Source: Tunturibacter gelidoferens (lineage in GTDB: Bacteria; Acidobacteriota; Terriglobia; Terriglobales; Acidobacteriaceae). Taken from it: 64,000 nucleotides of DNA. Made by a program: the position numbers and the translations under genes. The stretch lies in contig NZ_CP132938.1 in the NCBI RefSeq assembly GCF_040358255.1, positions 3,596,001 to 3,660,000 of the forward strand. Direction: 5' to 3'. Shown here piece by piece: positions 53,849 to 63,738 of this stretch. Under the pieces are notes generated by a model, which worked only from the letters and a program-made list of their open reading frames with translations, was not told the DNA's origin and ran no database searches. Position 1 is the first letter of the stretch. The number at the start of each line of letters is the position of its first letter.

Positions 53849-54991
53849 ATGGTTCGAACAACTAGCAACCCTCTCTTGGTCTCCGTAAAACTCGTAAGAG
53901 CCCTGTTACTCGCTATCGGTGTAACCCTGCTTGTAGGCTACGCGGCTTCAGCAGAGGGAATAGATATCACTCAGCTAAAGGCAGATGCTCAAAAGGGCTA
54001 CGCTTCTCGACAAATTGAACTGGCCGCGGCTTACTTCACAGGCAACGGAGTAACGCAGGATGCGAAGCAGGCCGCGTACTGGTACCAAAAAGCCGCTGAA
54101 GCCGGAGATCCTGAGGCGGAAAATGAGATCGGCTTCTTCTATCAGGCTGGCATAGGTGTTCCGGTCGATCAAGCACGTGCCTTGCACTGGTACCAACTCG
54201 CCGCCGCCTCTGGCCTCACCAGAGCCAAAGTGAACCTTGGCGTAGTGTACGTATGGGGACTCGGTGTGGCTAAAGATGAGGAGCTGGCCATGCAGTTCTT
54301 TCGCGAAGCGGCCAGCAGGGGAGACGGAGCAGCCGCCAGTTATCTGGGCGACCTCTATTACTTTGGGATCGGTGTGAAGCAGGATAAAGCAGCCGCCGAA
54401 ACCTGGTACAAAACCGGCGCGCAGTTCCATGATCCTGTCGCCGCCTACAATCTCGGCACACTCTTCTCGGTGGATGCCGACCATCCCCACGATCTTCGCA
54501 AAGCCGAGGCTTTTTTGCGCTCATCTGCCGCCGATGGGTACATTCCGGCCATTCACTCGGTGGGCCTGCTCCTGGTCAACCATCCTGATCTAGCAACGTC
54601 TCCACAGGAGGGACCATCCCTCCTGGAAACCGCAGCGAGCGCAGGTTACTGGAAATCTTCCGTAGTGCTCGGAGCCCTTGCACGCGACGGCAAAGGTGTT
54701 CCCGCAGACAGCAAAGCTGCCTACCTTCACTTCCGTACGGCCGTTCTCCAAGGTGGAGAGTTGGCGATGAGCCTGGTCAAATACGACCTGGCGACGCTGG
54801 CAAAAAGGCTGGGGACTCAGCTGGTCGGAGCGCTCGACTCGGATGCAAATACCTGGTACAGGCTGCACCGCACCCCTCTTCTCTTCGTCAATAAAGACAG
54901 TGACAAGCGGCAACGCTTTCCCGCATCAGCACTTGCAGTCTCGACGGCTGGTCTTCACGCTGGTCAACTGCTCTACGTGCCCGCCTCGTGA
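53849..54991 (+). CDS. Secreted Sel1-repeat protein
   Basis: About 380 residues from ATG 53849, chosen over the in-frame ATG at 53819 because GGAGGAAATC stands directly before it. A signal peptide (LVRALLLAIGVTLLVGYAASA) is followed by about seven Sel1-like helical repeats of 36 residues, e.g. AAYFTGNGVTQDAKQAAYWYQKAAEAG, shown by the recurring GxGVxxDxxxAxxWYxxAA pattern. Sel1 repeats mediate protein-protein contacts, often in the periplasm. The last 60 residues lack repeats. There is no clear functional partner; it is divergent from the TonB receptor and 116 bases before a histidine kinase gene. Confidence 0.85.
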   Translation: MVRTTSNPLLVSVKLVRALLLAIGVTLLVGYAASAEGIDITQLKADAQKGYASRQIELAAAYFTGNGVTQDAKQAAYWYQKAAEAGDPEAENEIGFFYQAGIGVPVDQARALHWYQLAAASGLTRAKVNLGVVYVWGLGVAKDEELAMQFFREAASRGDGAAASYLGDLYYFGIGVKQDKAAAETWYKTGAQFHDPVAAYNLGTLFSVDADHPHDLRKAEAFLRSSAADGYIPAIHSVGLLLVNHPDLATSPQEGPSLLETAASAGYWKSSVVLGALARDGKGVPADSKAAYLHFRTAVLQGGELAMSLVKYDLATLAKRLGTQLVGALDSDANTWYRLHRTPLLFVNKDSDKRQRFPASALAVSTAGLHAGQLLYVPAS

Positions 54992-55107
54992 CAAGGCCGG
55001 GGAATAGAATGTGTGGTTGCATTCCTATTCGTCCGTAAAGGAAGAAGGCAGAGGATGATTACCTGAACCTTCCGCCAACAAGTCGCACACGCGCACAACC
55101 ACTCTTC

Positions 55108-56205
55108 ATGCATCCGGTAATCTTTGTGGGCGCGTCGGTCCTGCTGGGCACCCTGTTCGCCCTGCAGGAGTGGATGACTATGCGCCTATGGAGCTACCGT
55201 ATCGGCATAGGCATCCTTTTTGCAGCATGGTGGGTGCAATATTTTTTGTGGGGTGTCATCTGCTGGTTGCTGTGGAGATGGTGTGGGCCCCGGATTCAAC
55301 GGGTAAAAACATCCTGTATTGTCACGCATGTGCTTCCGCTCAGCATAGTTACCAGTGTTGTGGAAGAGATGATCTGGGTCGCTTGCTTCCCGCAACTCCC
55401 GCTCAACCGCCCGCACATGACTTATTGGCACAGGCTGGCGTTTCATTTAGACGCAGAGTTTGTCGACAACATGGTCATCTTCTGGGGTGCATTCACCCTC
55501 TTTCGCGGCGTAGGCTACTACCATAAATTCCGTGAGAAAGAGGCTGCGGCCGCTCAATTGTCGGTGCAACTGGCTCAGGCCCAGATAGCCGCTCTCCGCA
55601 TGCAGTTGAATCCGCATTTCCTCTTCAACACCATGAACAGCATCTCCAGCCTCATGCGGACCGACATCGCTGCCGCCGACACAATGTTGGAACAACTCGG
55701 CAGCCTCTTGCGTATCACCCTCGAGCGCGGCGCAGTGCAGTTCATTCGTCTCAATGACGAAATGGAGTTTGTGGAGATGTATCTCGCAATGCAGGAGCGC
55801 AGATTCACAGGCCGTGTCCACCAGCAACTATGGGTACATCCGGAGTTGCATGATGCTCTTGTGCCTGCAATGATTCTCCAACCGCTCATCGAAAACGCCT
55901 ACACTCATGGCCTTTCCAGGCTCGACAGCAATGGCCTGCTTCACATCGAGGCATCAAGAAAAGAATCGCGCCTGAAGCTGAGTGTTCTCAATAACGGTGC
56001 AGGCTTGAATTCGAATCCCTCCAAACCCTCTGACGGTCAAGGCGTCGGGCTGGCCAACATTAAGAGCCGCCTGCAGCTGCACTATGGAGATCAACATACA
56101 TTTTGTATACGCGAGGTCGCACGGGATCAGGTCGAGGTAACTATAACGCTCCCACTACAGTTCTCTGCTAGTCCTACAGAGACGCTGACAAGGTTTGGTG
56201 CATGA
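55108..56205 (+). CDS. LytS-type sensor histidine kinase (second copy)
   Basis: A 365-residue protein with about four membrane segments in residues 1-140, a linker helix (KFREKEAAAAQLSVQLAQAQ), the phospho-acceptor motif QLNPHFLFNTMNSI, and an HATPase domain (MILQPLIENAYTHGLSR, GQGVGLANIKSRL). It phosphorylates the LytTR regulator that follows, whose ATG overlaps this stop codon (ATGATG). It has the same architecture as the kinase at 26694, though the membrane part is different in sequence. Signal unknown. Confidence 0.92.
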   Translation: MHPVIFVGASVLLGTLFALQEWMTMRLWSYRIGIGILFAAWWVQYFLWGVICWLLWRWCGPRIQRVKTSCIVTHVLPLSIVTSVVEEMIWVACFPQLPLNRPHMTYWHRLAFHLDAEFVDNMVIFWGAFTLFRGVGYYHKFREKEAAAAQLSVQLAQAQIAALRMQLNPHFLFNTMNSISSLMRTDIAAADTMLEQLGSLLRITLERGAVQFIRLNDEMEFVEMYLAMQERRFTGRVHQQLWVHPELHDALVPAMILQPLIENAYTHGLSRLDSNGLLHIEASRKESRLKLSVLNNGAGLNSNPSKPSDGQGVGLANIKSRLQLHYGDQHTFCIREVARDQVEVTITLPLQFSASPTETLTRFGA

Positions 56206-56960
56206 TGATCCACGCTATCTTGGCGGACGATGAAGTCTTAGCGAGACAGAAGCTGCGCCAGTTGCTTCGCGACGAGCCTGAGATCAAAATTGTTGGTGAA
56301 GGAGCGTCAGCTTCCGAAACGATCGACCTAGTGCGTGCTACTGCACCGGAGTTACTTTTTCTCGATATTCGAATGCCAGGCATGGACGGCTTCGATATCA
56401 TCGGCAAACTCTCTGTCGGTAGCGACTCCGTTGTGCCCCGCATCATCTTCACCACCGCATACGACTGCTACGCATTGCGCGCGTTCGAGATACACGCAGT
56501 CGACTATCTGCTAAAGCCCTTCACCTCCGAGCGTTTGCATTCGGCAGTGCAACGCGCCCGTGAAGAGATTTACACCTCAAAGGAAAATGCCGGGCGAAGC
56601 AATGGCCGCACCCAGTATCCTCCCGCTTACACGACACGCATCGTCTTCAAATCTCACGGCCGTATTTTGTTTCTTCCTGTCTCGGATATCCGTTGGATCA
56701 GAGCGGAAGAGAACTATGCGCGCATCTGCACCGGAACCGAAAAGCACCTGCTGCGCGAGACCATGAGCCATCTGGAAGAGAAGCTTGACCCGCAAATGTT
56801 CCTTCGTGTGCATCGTTCCGCGATCGTCAATTTGCAGTATCTAAAGGAAGTGCGGACTGAACCCAGTGGAGAGTTTACGGTCGTGCTGGTGGACGGTCAA
56901 AAAATTGCGATGAGCCGCAGCTTTCACGCTCGCATCAGCGAATGGATGGCTCGTAGCTGA
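56202..56960 (+). CDS. LytTR-family response regulator (second copy)
   Basis: A 252-residue protein with a receiver domain (ADDEVLARQKL, phospho-acceptor Asp in LLFLDIRMPGMDG, K in YLLKPFTSERL) and a LytTR DNA-binding domain at about 145-250 (IRWIRAEENYARICTG, FLRVHRSAIVNLQYL). Of two start codons in tandem, 56202 is taken because it overlaps the kinase stop. The two are translationally coupled. No co-oriented target lies immediately downstream; the next 1.1 kb contains only a broken small gene before the convergent efflux operon. Confidence 0.92.
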   Translation: MMIHAILADDEVLARQKLRQLLRDEPEIKIVGEGASASETIDLVRATAPELLFLDIRMPGMDGFDIIGKLSVGSDSVVPRIIFTTAYDCYALRAFEIHAVDYLLKPFTSERLHSAVQRAREEIYTSKENAGRSNGRTQYPPAYTTRIVFKSHGRILFLPVSDIRWIRAEENYARICTGTEKHLLRETMSHLEEKLDPQMFLRVHRSAIVNLQYLKEVRTEPSGEFTVVLVDGQKIAMSRSFHARISEWMARS

Positions 56961-57533
56961 GTGGACTCGGAACTTTTGTACGGGACAGACGTTTTGCTCG
57001 AATTAAGTTTTTAACAATAAACACCACGCATCTAGCTTGGCCAAGGAAATGCCCCCGAACAAGCTTTTAATCCGACCAAAGAGTTACCGGGTTGGCCGTA
57101 TAAGTCTGCAGTTGCTTCTGCAAGAACTTCGACGCACTAAACCTGTCCGGAAGCGATCCTAGCGCTGGGGGACTTGTTATAGAGTTCTCGAACCAGTTCA
57201 TGCGAGCCGGACTCGTTCGCCCGCGAAGGGAATTGACGTAGGATTCTGCGACGAGGATGGCGTTTTACTGCCGATGGGCAGGAAGATCGTGCCATCAGCC
57301 CAAGGATAACAAGCGGCGAGCCATTTATCGCTGGGCTTTGGCGCATGCAAAACACTATCCGGTCACAGGCTGCGAGGAGATTACGAGATGCACCGATCAT
57401 TTTGTGGTCTCCAGAGCGGGAGCCGAGATTGACCGTTTCAGGTAACCGTGTGTAGCAAGGTGCTCGCGCATGTCTTGCGCTCTAATGATAGTTTTCATCC
57501 GTCCAAAGCAACAAAAGCAAAGGACTGCAAGCA
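56961..57533. other. Gap after the LytTR gene
   Basis: About 570 bases with only short frames (e.g. 57257-57445) lacking family resemblance. Nothing supportable is seen. Confidence 0.4.
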
Positions 57534-57799
57534 ATGAGCACCAAATCGACAATACAACACGAAACCGACAATGGTAACCAACAGCGTTCCATCTATACAA
57601 CGAGGTATTCGACGAAGAGAACGTCTATCTGGAGTTGCAGGGCTTCCAGTTCGAAGGCTCAACCTCAGTCGAACTCTCTGGAGGTGTTGTGCCAAGTCTG
57701 ACCGTAAAGCTGCCCCGGACGTGGGCGGAGAAACTGGGGCTTATCACGCTGCCCAGGAACGAACCAGCTATTGGTAAGGCGACCACCGAATCCGTATAA
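57534..57799 (+). pseudogene. Frameshifted small gene, MSTKSTI-type family
   Basis: ATG 57534, with AAGGA about ten bases before, starts MSTKSTIQHETDNGNQ. That frame soon becomes nonsense and stops near 57700. From about 57575 a second frame, with no start of its own, reads FHLYNEVFDEENVYLELQGFQFE and on to a TAA at 57799. Joined, they resemble a family of small proteins beginning MSTKSTI-H...FHLY-EV-D, which I recall as common, often beside toxin-like genes. A one-base indel near 57575 would reconcile them. It is either a pseudogene or a sequencing error. An unassigned frame follows to 57948. Confidence 0.6.
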
Positions 57800-58052
57800 G
57801 ATGTGCATCAATCTATATATCCTGGCTGCGCGACGACCTCGGCATCCACGAAGACTTCTCGAGCCCACGACCAGCGATCCGCAGCTTCAAAGCATTATCG
57901 ATCCTGCTCACCTACATACACCGTTCATCAGCGGATAAGGCAATTTGACCGGGCATCGCAGGAGGCTGGGGGTTGATCGGAAACGGATAGCCAGAAGCGT
58001 TTTCGTAACTTATCGCGCGAGTGATTCTCAAGCGGCTGAGAAACCGGAGTTA
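57800..58052. other. Gap after the frameshifted small gene
   Basis: A frame without a start codon runs to a TGA at 57946-57948 (WLRDDLGIHEDFSS) and looks protein-like, possibly the remains of a partner gene. Otherwise nothing. Confidence 0.25.
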
Positions 58053-59141
58053 TCAGCTGAGCGGCGCACCTTCGCGAATCTCATCGGAAGCCCTTTTGAC
58101 GATCGATTGGCCAGCAAAGATTTGACCTCGGACGGGAACATTGTCCCCAATAGGCGGGCCCTTTCGCACATCAATCCAGTGTGCTCGACCATTAACCGAC
58201 GCGATCACGAACGTTCGCTCAGTTGTGGTTACGACGCTAGTCGCGGGAACAAGGAGAAGATTCTCTCCAATACCTCCTACCGGCCAATCAACGGTTGGGT
58301 ACATGCCAGGAGCCAGGCCTCCGTCTTTGTTGTACACATCCAGTTCAACCATCATGGCCCGGCTCTGCTGATCGAGAGCATTTGGGATTCGTGCAACTTT
58401 CGCTGAATAACTTTTTCCAGGATGTGCCGGAACATGGAAGACCGCCGATGTTCCCTTGACGATCGAGCCGGTATAGGTCTCCGGAACGGGCACAATCAAT
58501 CTCAGATGCGCAACCTGCTGGAGTCTGAACATCGGAGTATGACCGCCATCAATCAGCATTCCAGGATTCACGAATCGGTCGGTAATCATTCCATCGAACG
58601 GAGCGATCACTCGAAGATACGACTCCATTGCTTGGCTCGCCTGGAGACGTTCTTTTGCGGTCCGAACCGCGGCCCTTCGGCTATCGACTAATGCCTGCGC
58701 CGCATCCCGCTGCTTTTGGGCCTGCAACAGTTCATTGCCCGCTACGGCACCGGGAGTCTTAGCAGCCTCTTGCAGCTTCGCCGAGGTGCTTTCGGCTGCG
58801 GCTTCTTGAGCTTCGGCCTGCGCAGCTTCGGCTTCCGCCTGATGGAGGTTTGCTTCTGAAGCTGCCGTCTGCGAATTGATTTCTGGCGCGGAGAGCTGAA
58901 CCAATAGCTGCCCCTTGTGGACCTGGCTGCCCCGATCAACTAGTACTTTCTCCACATATCCAGGAGCGCGGGCTTCAATATCAGTCTGCAGGAATGGAGC
59001 GAGCTCCGCCGTCAGAGGCACCGTTCGAGCGGATGGACGGCTCTCGACCTTTACCATCTCCACGTGCGCAAGACTCTGAGAGAAGGCGGAGAGGCAGCAC
59101 ACCAAAGGGAAGACAAGGCAGATGCGTTTATGGATGAACAT
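58053..59141 (-). CDS. RND efflux membrane fusion protein
   Basis: About 362 residues from ATG 59141, chosen because it opens a signal peptide (ICLVFPLVCCLSAFSQSLA); the frame extends upstream into the permease gene. The periplasmic adaptor shows the lipoyl half motif (IEARAPGYVEKVLVDRGSQVHKGQ), an Ala/Glu/Gln-rich helical hairpin, the second lipoyl half (VIAPFDGMITDRFVNPG), then barrel strands. It overlaps the end of the permease gene by 14 bases, so is co-translated. Third gene after PadR in a PadR-TolC-RND-MFP operon, transcribed leftwards. Confidence 0.9.
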   Translation of the reverse strand: MFIHKRICLVFPLVCCLSAFSQSLAHVEMVKVESRPSARTVPLTAELAPFLQTDIEARAPGYVEKVLVDRGSQVHKGQLLVQLSAPEINSQTAASEANLHQAEAEAAQAEAQEAAAESTSAKLQEAAKTPGAVAGNELLQAQKQRDAAQALVDSRRAAVRTAKERLQASQAMESYLRVIAPFDGMITDRFVNPGMLIDGGHTPMFRLQQVAHLRLIVPVPETYTGSIVKGTSAVFHVPAHPGKSYSAKVARIPNALDQQSRAMMVELDVYNKDGGLAPGMYPTVDWPVGGIGENLLLVPATSVVTTTERTFVIASVNGRAHWIDVRKGPPIGDNVPVRGQIFAGQSIVKRASDEIREGAPLS

Positions 59142-62100
59142 AGTATCGGCTCGATGGATCTTCGGGATTGAGTGAATTTGAGGTGGTGGACGCTTTGCGT
59201 TGCAGCAACGCGTAGATAGCCGGAAGCACCGTGAGGGTCGCCAATGTAGACAAGACAAGTCCGCCTATAACAGCCCTGCCAAGCGGAGCGGATTGAGCAC
59301 TTCCTTCTCCAAAGCCAATTGCCATGGGAATCATGCCGCATATCATGGCGGTCGCTGTCATCAAAATTGCCCGAATGCGGCTCGTTGCTCCCGTCCGGGT
59401 CGCGGTTTCGACATCTTCATTCTGGTGCCTTGCCTGTTCTGCGAAGCTGACCAGGAGGATGGAGTTCGCGACCGAAATGCCGACTGCCATGATCGCTCCC
59501 ATGAAGGACTGAATATTGAGTGTGGTTCCTGTGAAGAGCAGCATAAGAACCACACCGCAGAGGACACCCGGGATTGTCGACAGTATGGCGAGAGGAAGAC
59601 GAAGAGATTGGAAGTTCGCCATGAGCAACAAGAATATTGCAGCGATGGCCAAAAGGAGCCCTGTGCGCAGGCCCGATATTGTCTCTTCAAGAGCGGGTAT
59701 TTGTCCTCGTACCGCAATGGTTGAACCCTTGGGAGCCGCCGGAAGATTCTTCAGAAGTACCGCGATGCGATTCTGAGCTTCACCGAGAGGCATTCCATGC
59801 AGGTTGGCAGTCACGCTGACGATCCGCTGCCCGCTCAAGCGTTCGATCATCTCGGGCATCGTCCCGTATTCCAGCTTGGCAACCTGATCAAGCTGCGGCT
59901 GAGATTGTCCATCGCGCATCAGCGGTAAGGTAGAAAGCGCGCCGAGACCCTGCATCCGGTTTGGAGGGAATTGCACTTGAATCTGGAATGCGTTACCCGT
60001 CTTGGGATCGCGCCAGTAATTGGGCGCAGTGAATCGAGACGAGCCTGTAGCCGGCGTCAGGGAGTTCGTCACGTCGGCCATCGTCAGACCGAACTGGCCA
60101 GCATAATCGCGGTTTACCGTCACCTCGACCGTGGGATAAAGGTGAGGCTGAACGGTGGAGACGTCCCGCAGGAAGTCGAGCTTGCGAAGCTCGGTTTCCA
60201 CTTTTGCGAGATACGTGTAGTCCTGGTCGATATCTACTCCTTGAACGTCGATCTGAATGGGAGTGGGCGATCCGAAGCTCATAACCTGAGAAATGATGTC
60301 CCCTGCTTCGAATGCCACTGTCAGTTTCGGCATCTCTTTGTGAAATGCGGCGCGGAGATCCTCTCGTAGCTTCTCGTCGTCGGGATGCCCAGGTCGGAGT
60401 TGGACCTGCACCAGAGCTTCTTCCGGGCCGCTTGTGAAGAGATGAATGAGATTGACTGGATAGCTCGATGGTTGAACGCCGACATAGTCGGAGGTGATCT
60501 CTACGTTATCCTTGCCTACTGTCTTGCGGATAAGATCGAGAGCCTGCATCACCATAGGCTCCGTCTCTTCGATTCTCGTCCCGATGGGCGCCTTTAGCCG
60601 CATCCGTAGAACGGGTTCATTGGAATCCGGAAATATCTCACTTCCGATGCGAGGCGTGACCAAAATGAGAATGAGTGCCGTCGCCGCGAAGTATCCGATG
60701 ATGATGGGCCAACGGCGATCCAATACGGCATTCAGATACCGTTCATAGCGTGTTCTCAACTTGCCGAAGCTGCCTTCTTTCTCTTCTCCCTTATGTGACT
60801 CCTTCATGATCCAGGTGGCAAAGACCGGCACCAGACTGCTCGACAGAAAATATGAAGCGACCATCGCGAAGCCCAGGGCGAGAGACAACGGGACAAAGAG
60901 TTGTCGTCCCACCCCTTTCATGAAAAAGGACGGAACAAACACCGCCAGCACGCAGAGCATCGAAAGGAGACGCGCCAGAACAGTGCGGCGGCAAGCTTCG
61001 AGAACCGCTCTTGCCCGATAGACACCTGGAAGCAACTGCGTGTGGATGTTCTCGACTTCGACCGTTGCCTCGTCCACGAGGACTCCAACCGCGAGTGCCA
61101 ATCCACCCAGGGTCATGATGTTGATCGTCTGGCCTGTGGCCCATAAGAGGAGTACGGCAGTAAAGAGAGCGAACGGGATGTTCGCCACGACAATCAGAGC
61201 GCCGCGCCAGTCTCTGAGAAACAACAGGACAACTAGTCCGGTAAGGATCGCGCCAAGCGCCGCTTCTCTGACGAGACCACTGATGGCATTCGATACATAG
61301 CCGGACTGATCGAAGGCAAGCTGCACTTCGACATCATCTGGCATAACTTTTTTAAAGCTCGGGATTGCTGCCTTCACCGCCTGAATCACTGCCAGAGTCG
61401 ATGCGTCCGACCGCTTCGTAACCGGGATGTAGACGGTTCGGCGGCCATCGACATGCGCGTAAGCCGTAATGATATCCGTCCCATTTTCGATAGTGCCGAT
61501 GTCACGCAGATAAACGTTCACTCCAGAGCGGGGATGGATCGGAGTACTCATCAAAGCGTTGAGCTCCGGGCCTAGCGTCGAGTTTGTTTGAACGATGCGA
61601 TTCAGAGTGCCATCGTAGAGATTGCCTGAGGGCGATACGACCGTACCGTTGGTTACTGCCGCGATCGCCTGTTCAGGGGAGACACCATATTGCTTGAGTT
61701 TGTCAGGATCGAGTGTGACAACGATAGTGCGCTGGTTGCCGCCAAAAGGGGGAGGCGCTGAGACGCCGGGGAGGGTCGCAAAAAGCGGGCGCACTTGATT
61801 CAGAGCGATATTTTGCAGCTCGCCTTGCGTGTGACTGTTGCTCGTAAACAGGAGAAGACCAACGGCGACACTTCCAGGATCGAAACGCGTGATGAAGGGT
61901 GGAACCGTACCAGGCGGCATGAAGGCGCGCGCGCGATTTACATAGCCGACTGTCTCAGCCATAGCCTGCTGCATGTTCGTTCCTTCGCGGAACGTCAGTT
62001 TCATCAGAGCTGCGCCTTGAACACTCTTGCTATCCACCGACTGAATGCCTGTGATGTAGAGGAAGTGATACTCGTAGTAGTAGGTAAGAAATCCTTCCAT

Positions 62101-62274
62101 CTGCGCGGGCGTCATGCCGCCATAGGGCTGGGCGACATAGATCACAGGATTGCCAACCTCTGGAAAGATGTCCATGCGCATCCTTCCAACTGCCAAAAAA
62201 AATCCGGCGATGATCGCAATCAACGCGACGATCACGGTAAGCGGACGACTCAGAGCTGCGAGGACTAAACGCAT
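59128..62274 (-). CDS. RND efflux permease lacking the canonical proton-relay residues
   Basis: A 1048-residue RND protein with 12 predicted membrane segments and two large periplasmic loops (IDIFPEVGNP near the start, PPFGGNQRTIVVTLDP, FPPNRMQGLGALSTLP). TM4 reads GVLVDEATVEVEN: Asp-Glu instead of the Asp-Asp pair of AcrB. TM10 reads AVGISVANSILLVSFA, without the conserved lysine. The transport coupling may therefore differ from the pump at 29454. It works with the membrane fusion protein downstream and the TolC protein 18 bases upstream. Substrate unknown. The ATG at 62274 begins directly at TM1. Confidence 0.92.
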   Translation of the reverse strand: MRLVLAALSRPLTVIVALIAIIAGFFLAVGRMRMDIFPEVGNPVIYVAQPYGGMTPAQMEGFLTYYYEYHFLYITGIQSVDSKSVQGAALMKLTFREGTNMQQAMAETVGYVNRARAFMPPGTVPPFITRFDPGSVAVGLLLFTSNSHTQGELQNIALNQVRPLFATLPGVSAPPPFGGNQRTIVVTLDPDKLKQYGVSPEQAIAAVTNGTVVSPSGNLYDGTLNRIVQTNSTLGPELNALMSTPIHPRSGVNVYLRDIGTIENGTDIITAYAHVDGRRTVYIPVTKRSDASTLAVIQAVKAAIPSFKKVMPDDVEVQLAFDQSGYVSNAISGLVREAALGAILTGLVVLLFLRDWRGALIVVANIPFALFTAVLLLWATGQTINIMTLGGLALAVGVLVDEATVEVENIHTQLLPGVYRARAVLEACRRTVLARLLSMLCVLAVFVPSFFMKGVGRQLFVPLSLALGFAMVASYFLSSSLVPVFATWIMKESHKGEEKEGSFGKLRTRYERYLNAVLDRRWPIIIGYFAATALILILVTPRIGSEIFPDSNEPVLRMRLKAPIGTRIEETEPMVMQALDLIRKTVGKDNVEITSDYVGVQPSSYPVNLIHLFTSGPEEALVQVQLRPGHPDDEKLREDLRAAFHKEMPKLTVAFEAGDIISQVMSFGSPTPIQIDVQGVDIDQDYTYLAKVETELRKLDFLRDVSTVQPHLYPTVEVTVNRDYAGQFGLTMADVTNSLTPATGSSRFTAPNYWRDPKTGNAFQIQVQFPPNRMQGLGALSTLPLMRDGQSQPQLDQVAKLEYGTMPEMIERLSGQRIVSVTANLHGMPLGEAQNRIAVLLKNLPAAPKGSTIAVRGQIPALEETISGLRTGLLLAIAAIFLLLMANFQSLRLPLAILSTIPGVLCGVVLMLLFTGTTLNIQSFMGAIMAVGISVANSILLVSFAEQARHQNEDVETATRTGATSRIRAILMTATAMICGMIPMAIGFGEGSAQSAPLGRAVIGGLVLSTLATLTVLPAIYALLQRKASTTSNSLNPEDPSSRYYVHP

Positions 62275-62292
62275 GTCAAATAATCACCTGAA

Positions 62293-63738
62293 CTACTGAG
62301 CTGCCCGAAGAAAGGACTGAAGATCGCCACGTACTGACTGCAATTGGAGGAACGCACGCCAGACGTTCAGGCGGGCAATCGAATCATCCATCTCTGCCTG
62401 CACTAATAGCCGTTGCGTCTGCGCCACATCATCAATCGAAGTCAGCCCCGCTTTGTAACGAGCCGTAGCTTGAGCAAGAGCGGTTCGAGCAGCCTCGACC
62501 TGGATAGGAGTATTCTTCGCAATGCCGCGCATCGCCCGTAAGGCGGCTCGTGCTTGGCTGAACTGCTCCTGGAGCTGTCTGCCAACCAATGTCTCGCGAG
62601 ATTGCTCGGCCTTCAACGTGGCCGCTTGCGAGGCTTCACGGGCGTGGATATTGGCAAAATCAAGAAAGCCAAAGGTAACGTTCAGTCCGACCGCGTAGTT
62701 TCCTACGGTTGGAGCGAGGCCGTTGGCTCCGTTCAGGCGCTGTCCGTTTGTCGCCGCGCCGGTGCCTCGGCCGTACCCTGCCGCTTCCAGATTGAACTGT
62801 GGCACCCAACTTCGGTCTGTGGCGCGAAGTTCCGAAGCGGATTGAGAGACGGCTGCATGTTGCTCCAGCATCGCAGGAGTGCTTTCTGGATGAAATACGC
62901 CGTCATCTTCGACTCCCATTGGGAACTCTCCAAGAAGATGTTCGGAATTGAGTGGTTTCGTTATGTCATCCGGCTTCGAGAGAAACTTCGCGAGAGTTGC
63001 CTCGCCCATTTCGACCGCTTCTGTGGCTAGAGCCAATTGAGTGTTCGCAGCCGCCTTCTCCGCTTCAACCCGCGATTCGTCGGCGCCGGGACGCAGCTCC
63101 GCAGCCGTGAGAGCGTGGATGCTTTTCCGTAGGATTTCCCAATTGTCGACGGCAGCCTGAGCGGAATTCTGTATCTGACGAGCCGCAAGAACCGTTAGAA
63201 ACGCGTCCGCCGCCGCACTGGAGACCTCAAGCTGGCTCCTCTGAACAGACGCATTCGCTCGGTCACGTGCTGCTGCGGCCGCTTCCACTTTGGCGTTCCG
63301 GAAACCGAAGTCGAATGGCTGCCAGTTGATCAGAAGCCCTGCAGCGCTCCCCCATACGGAGCCGGCATTATTCGTTCCAATGACTGGCCCGGACATGCTT
63401 GGCAGCGTGCTCTGTGGAAGCAGAGTGCCGAAGACGTTGTTTCGTGTAGCCCTGTTGATCTCTACGATCCCGTCGAGACGTGGAAGATAGGCAGTCCTTG
63501 CTAACCGGATATTTGCCACAGCCGCGTTGAGATCCTGCTCAGAGACATGAATCGCAGGATAGTTCTGCTCGGCATCCTGAACGACTTGAACAATCGTGAG
63601 ATCAAGCGTCACAGCGGGAGTAGCTGTGACCGAGGATTGCGCTAAGGCAACGGTAGAGCCACTCGCTGCGAGGAGGCAGCCGACAACGATCCCTCGAATT
63701 CTGCGGACATCTCGCGTGAATGGGCTATTTGCCTTCAA
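62293..63738 (-). CDS. TolC-family outer-membrane efflux protein
   Basis: A 481-residue protein with a signal peptide (IVVGCLLAASGSTVALAQ) and two long helical repeats typical of TolC (AVANIRLARTAYLPRLDGIVEI and KAEQSRETLVGRQLQEQFSQARAALRAM), the second half ending TARYKAGLTSIDDVAQTQRLL. The likely start is TTG 63738, overlapping the PadR stop; no in-frame ATG exists nearby. Co-operonic with the RND permease and fusion protein, giving a complete tripartite pump. The exact start is uncertain. Confidence 0.9.
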   Translation of the reverse strand: MKANSPFTRDVRRIRGIVVGCLLAASGSTVALAQSSVTATPAVTLDLTIVQVVQDAEQNYPAIHVSEQDLNAAVANIRLARTAYLPRLDGIVEINRATRNNVFGTLLPQSTLPSMSGPVIGTNNAGSVWGSAAGLLINWQPFDFGFRNAKVEAAAAARDRANASVQRSQLEVSSAAADAFLTVLAARQIQNSAQAAVDNWEILRKSIHALTAAELRPGADESRVEAEKAAANTQLALATEAVEMGEATLAKFLSKPDDITKPLNSEHLLGEFPMGVEDDGVFHPESTPAMLEQHAAVSQSASELRATDRSWVPQFNLEAAGYGRGTGAATNGQRLNGANGLAPTVGNYAVGLNVTFGFLDFANIHAREASQAATLKAEQSRETLVGRQLQEQFSQARAALRAMRGIAKNTPIQVEAARTALAQATARYKAGLTSIDDVAQTQRLLVQAEMDDSIARLNVWRAFLQLQSVRGDLQSFLRAAQ

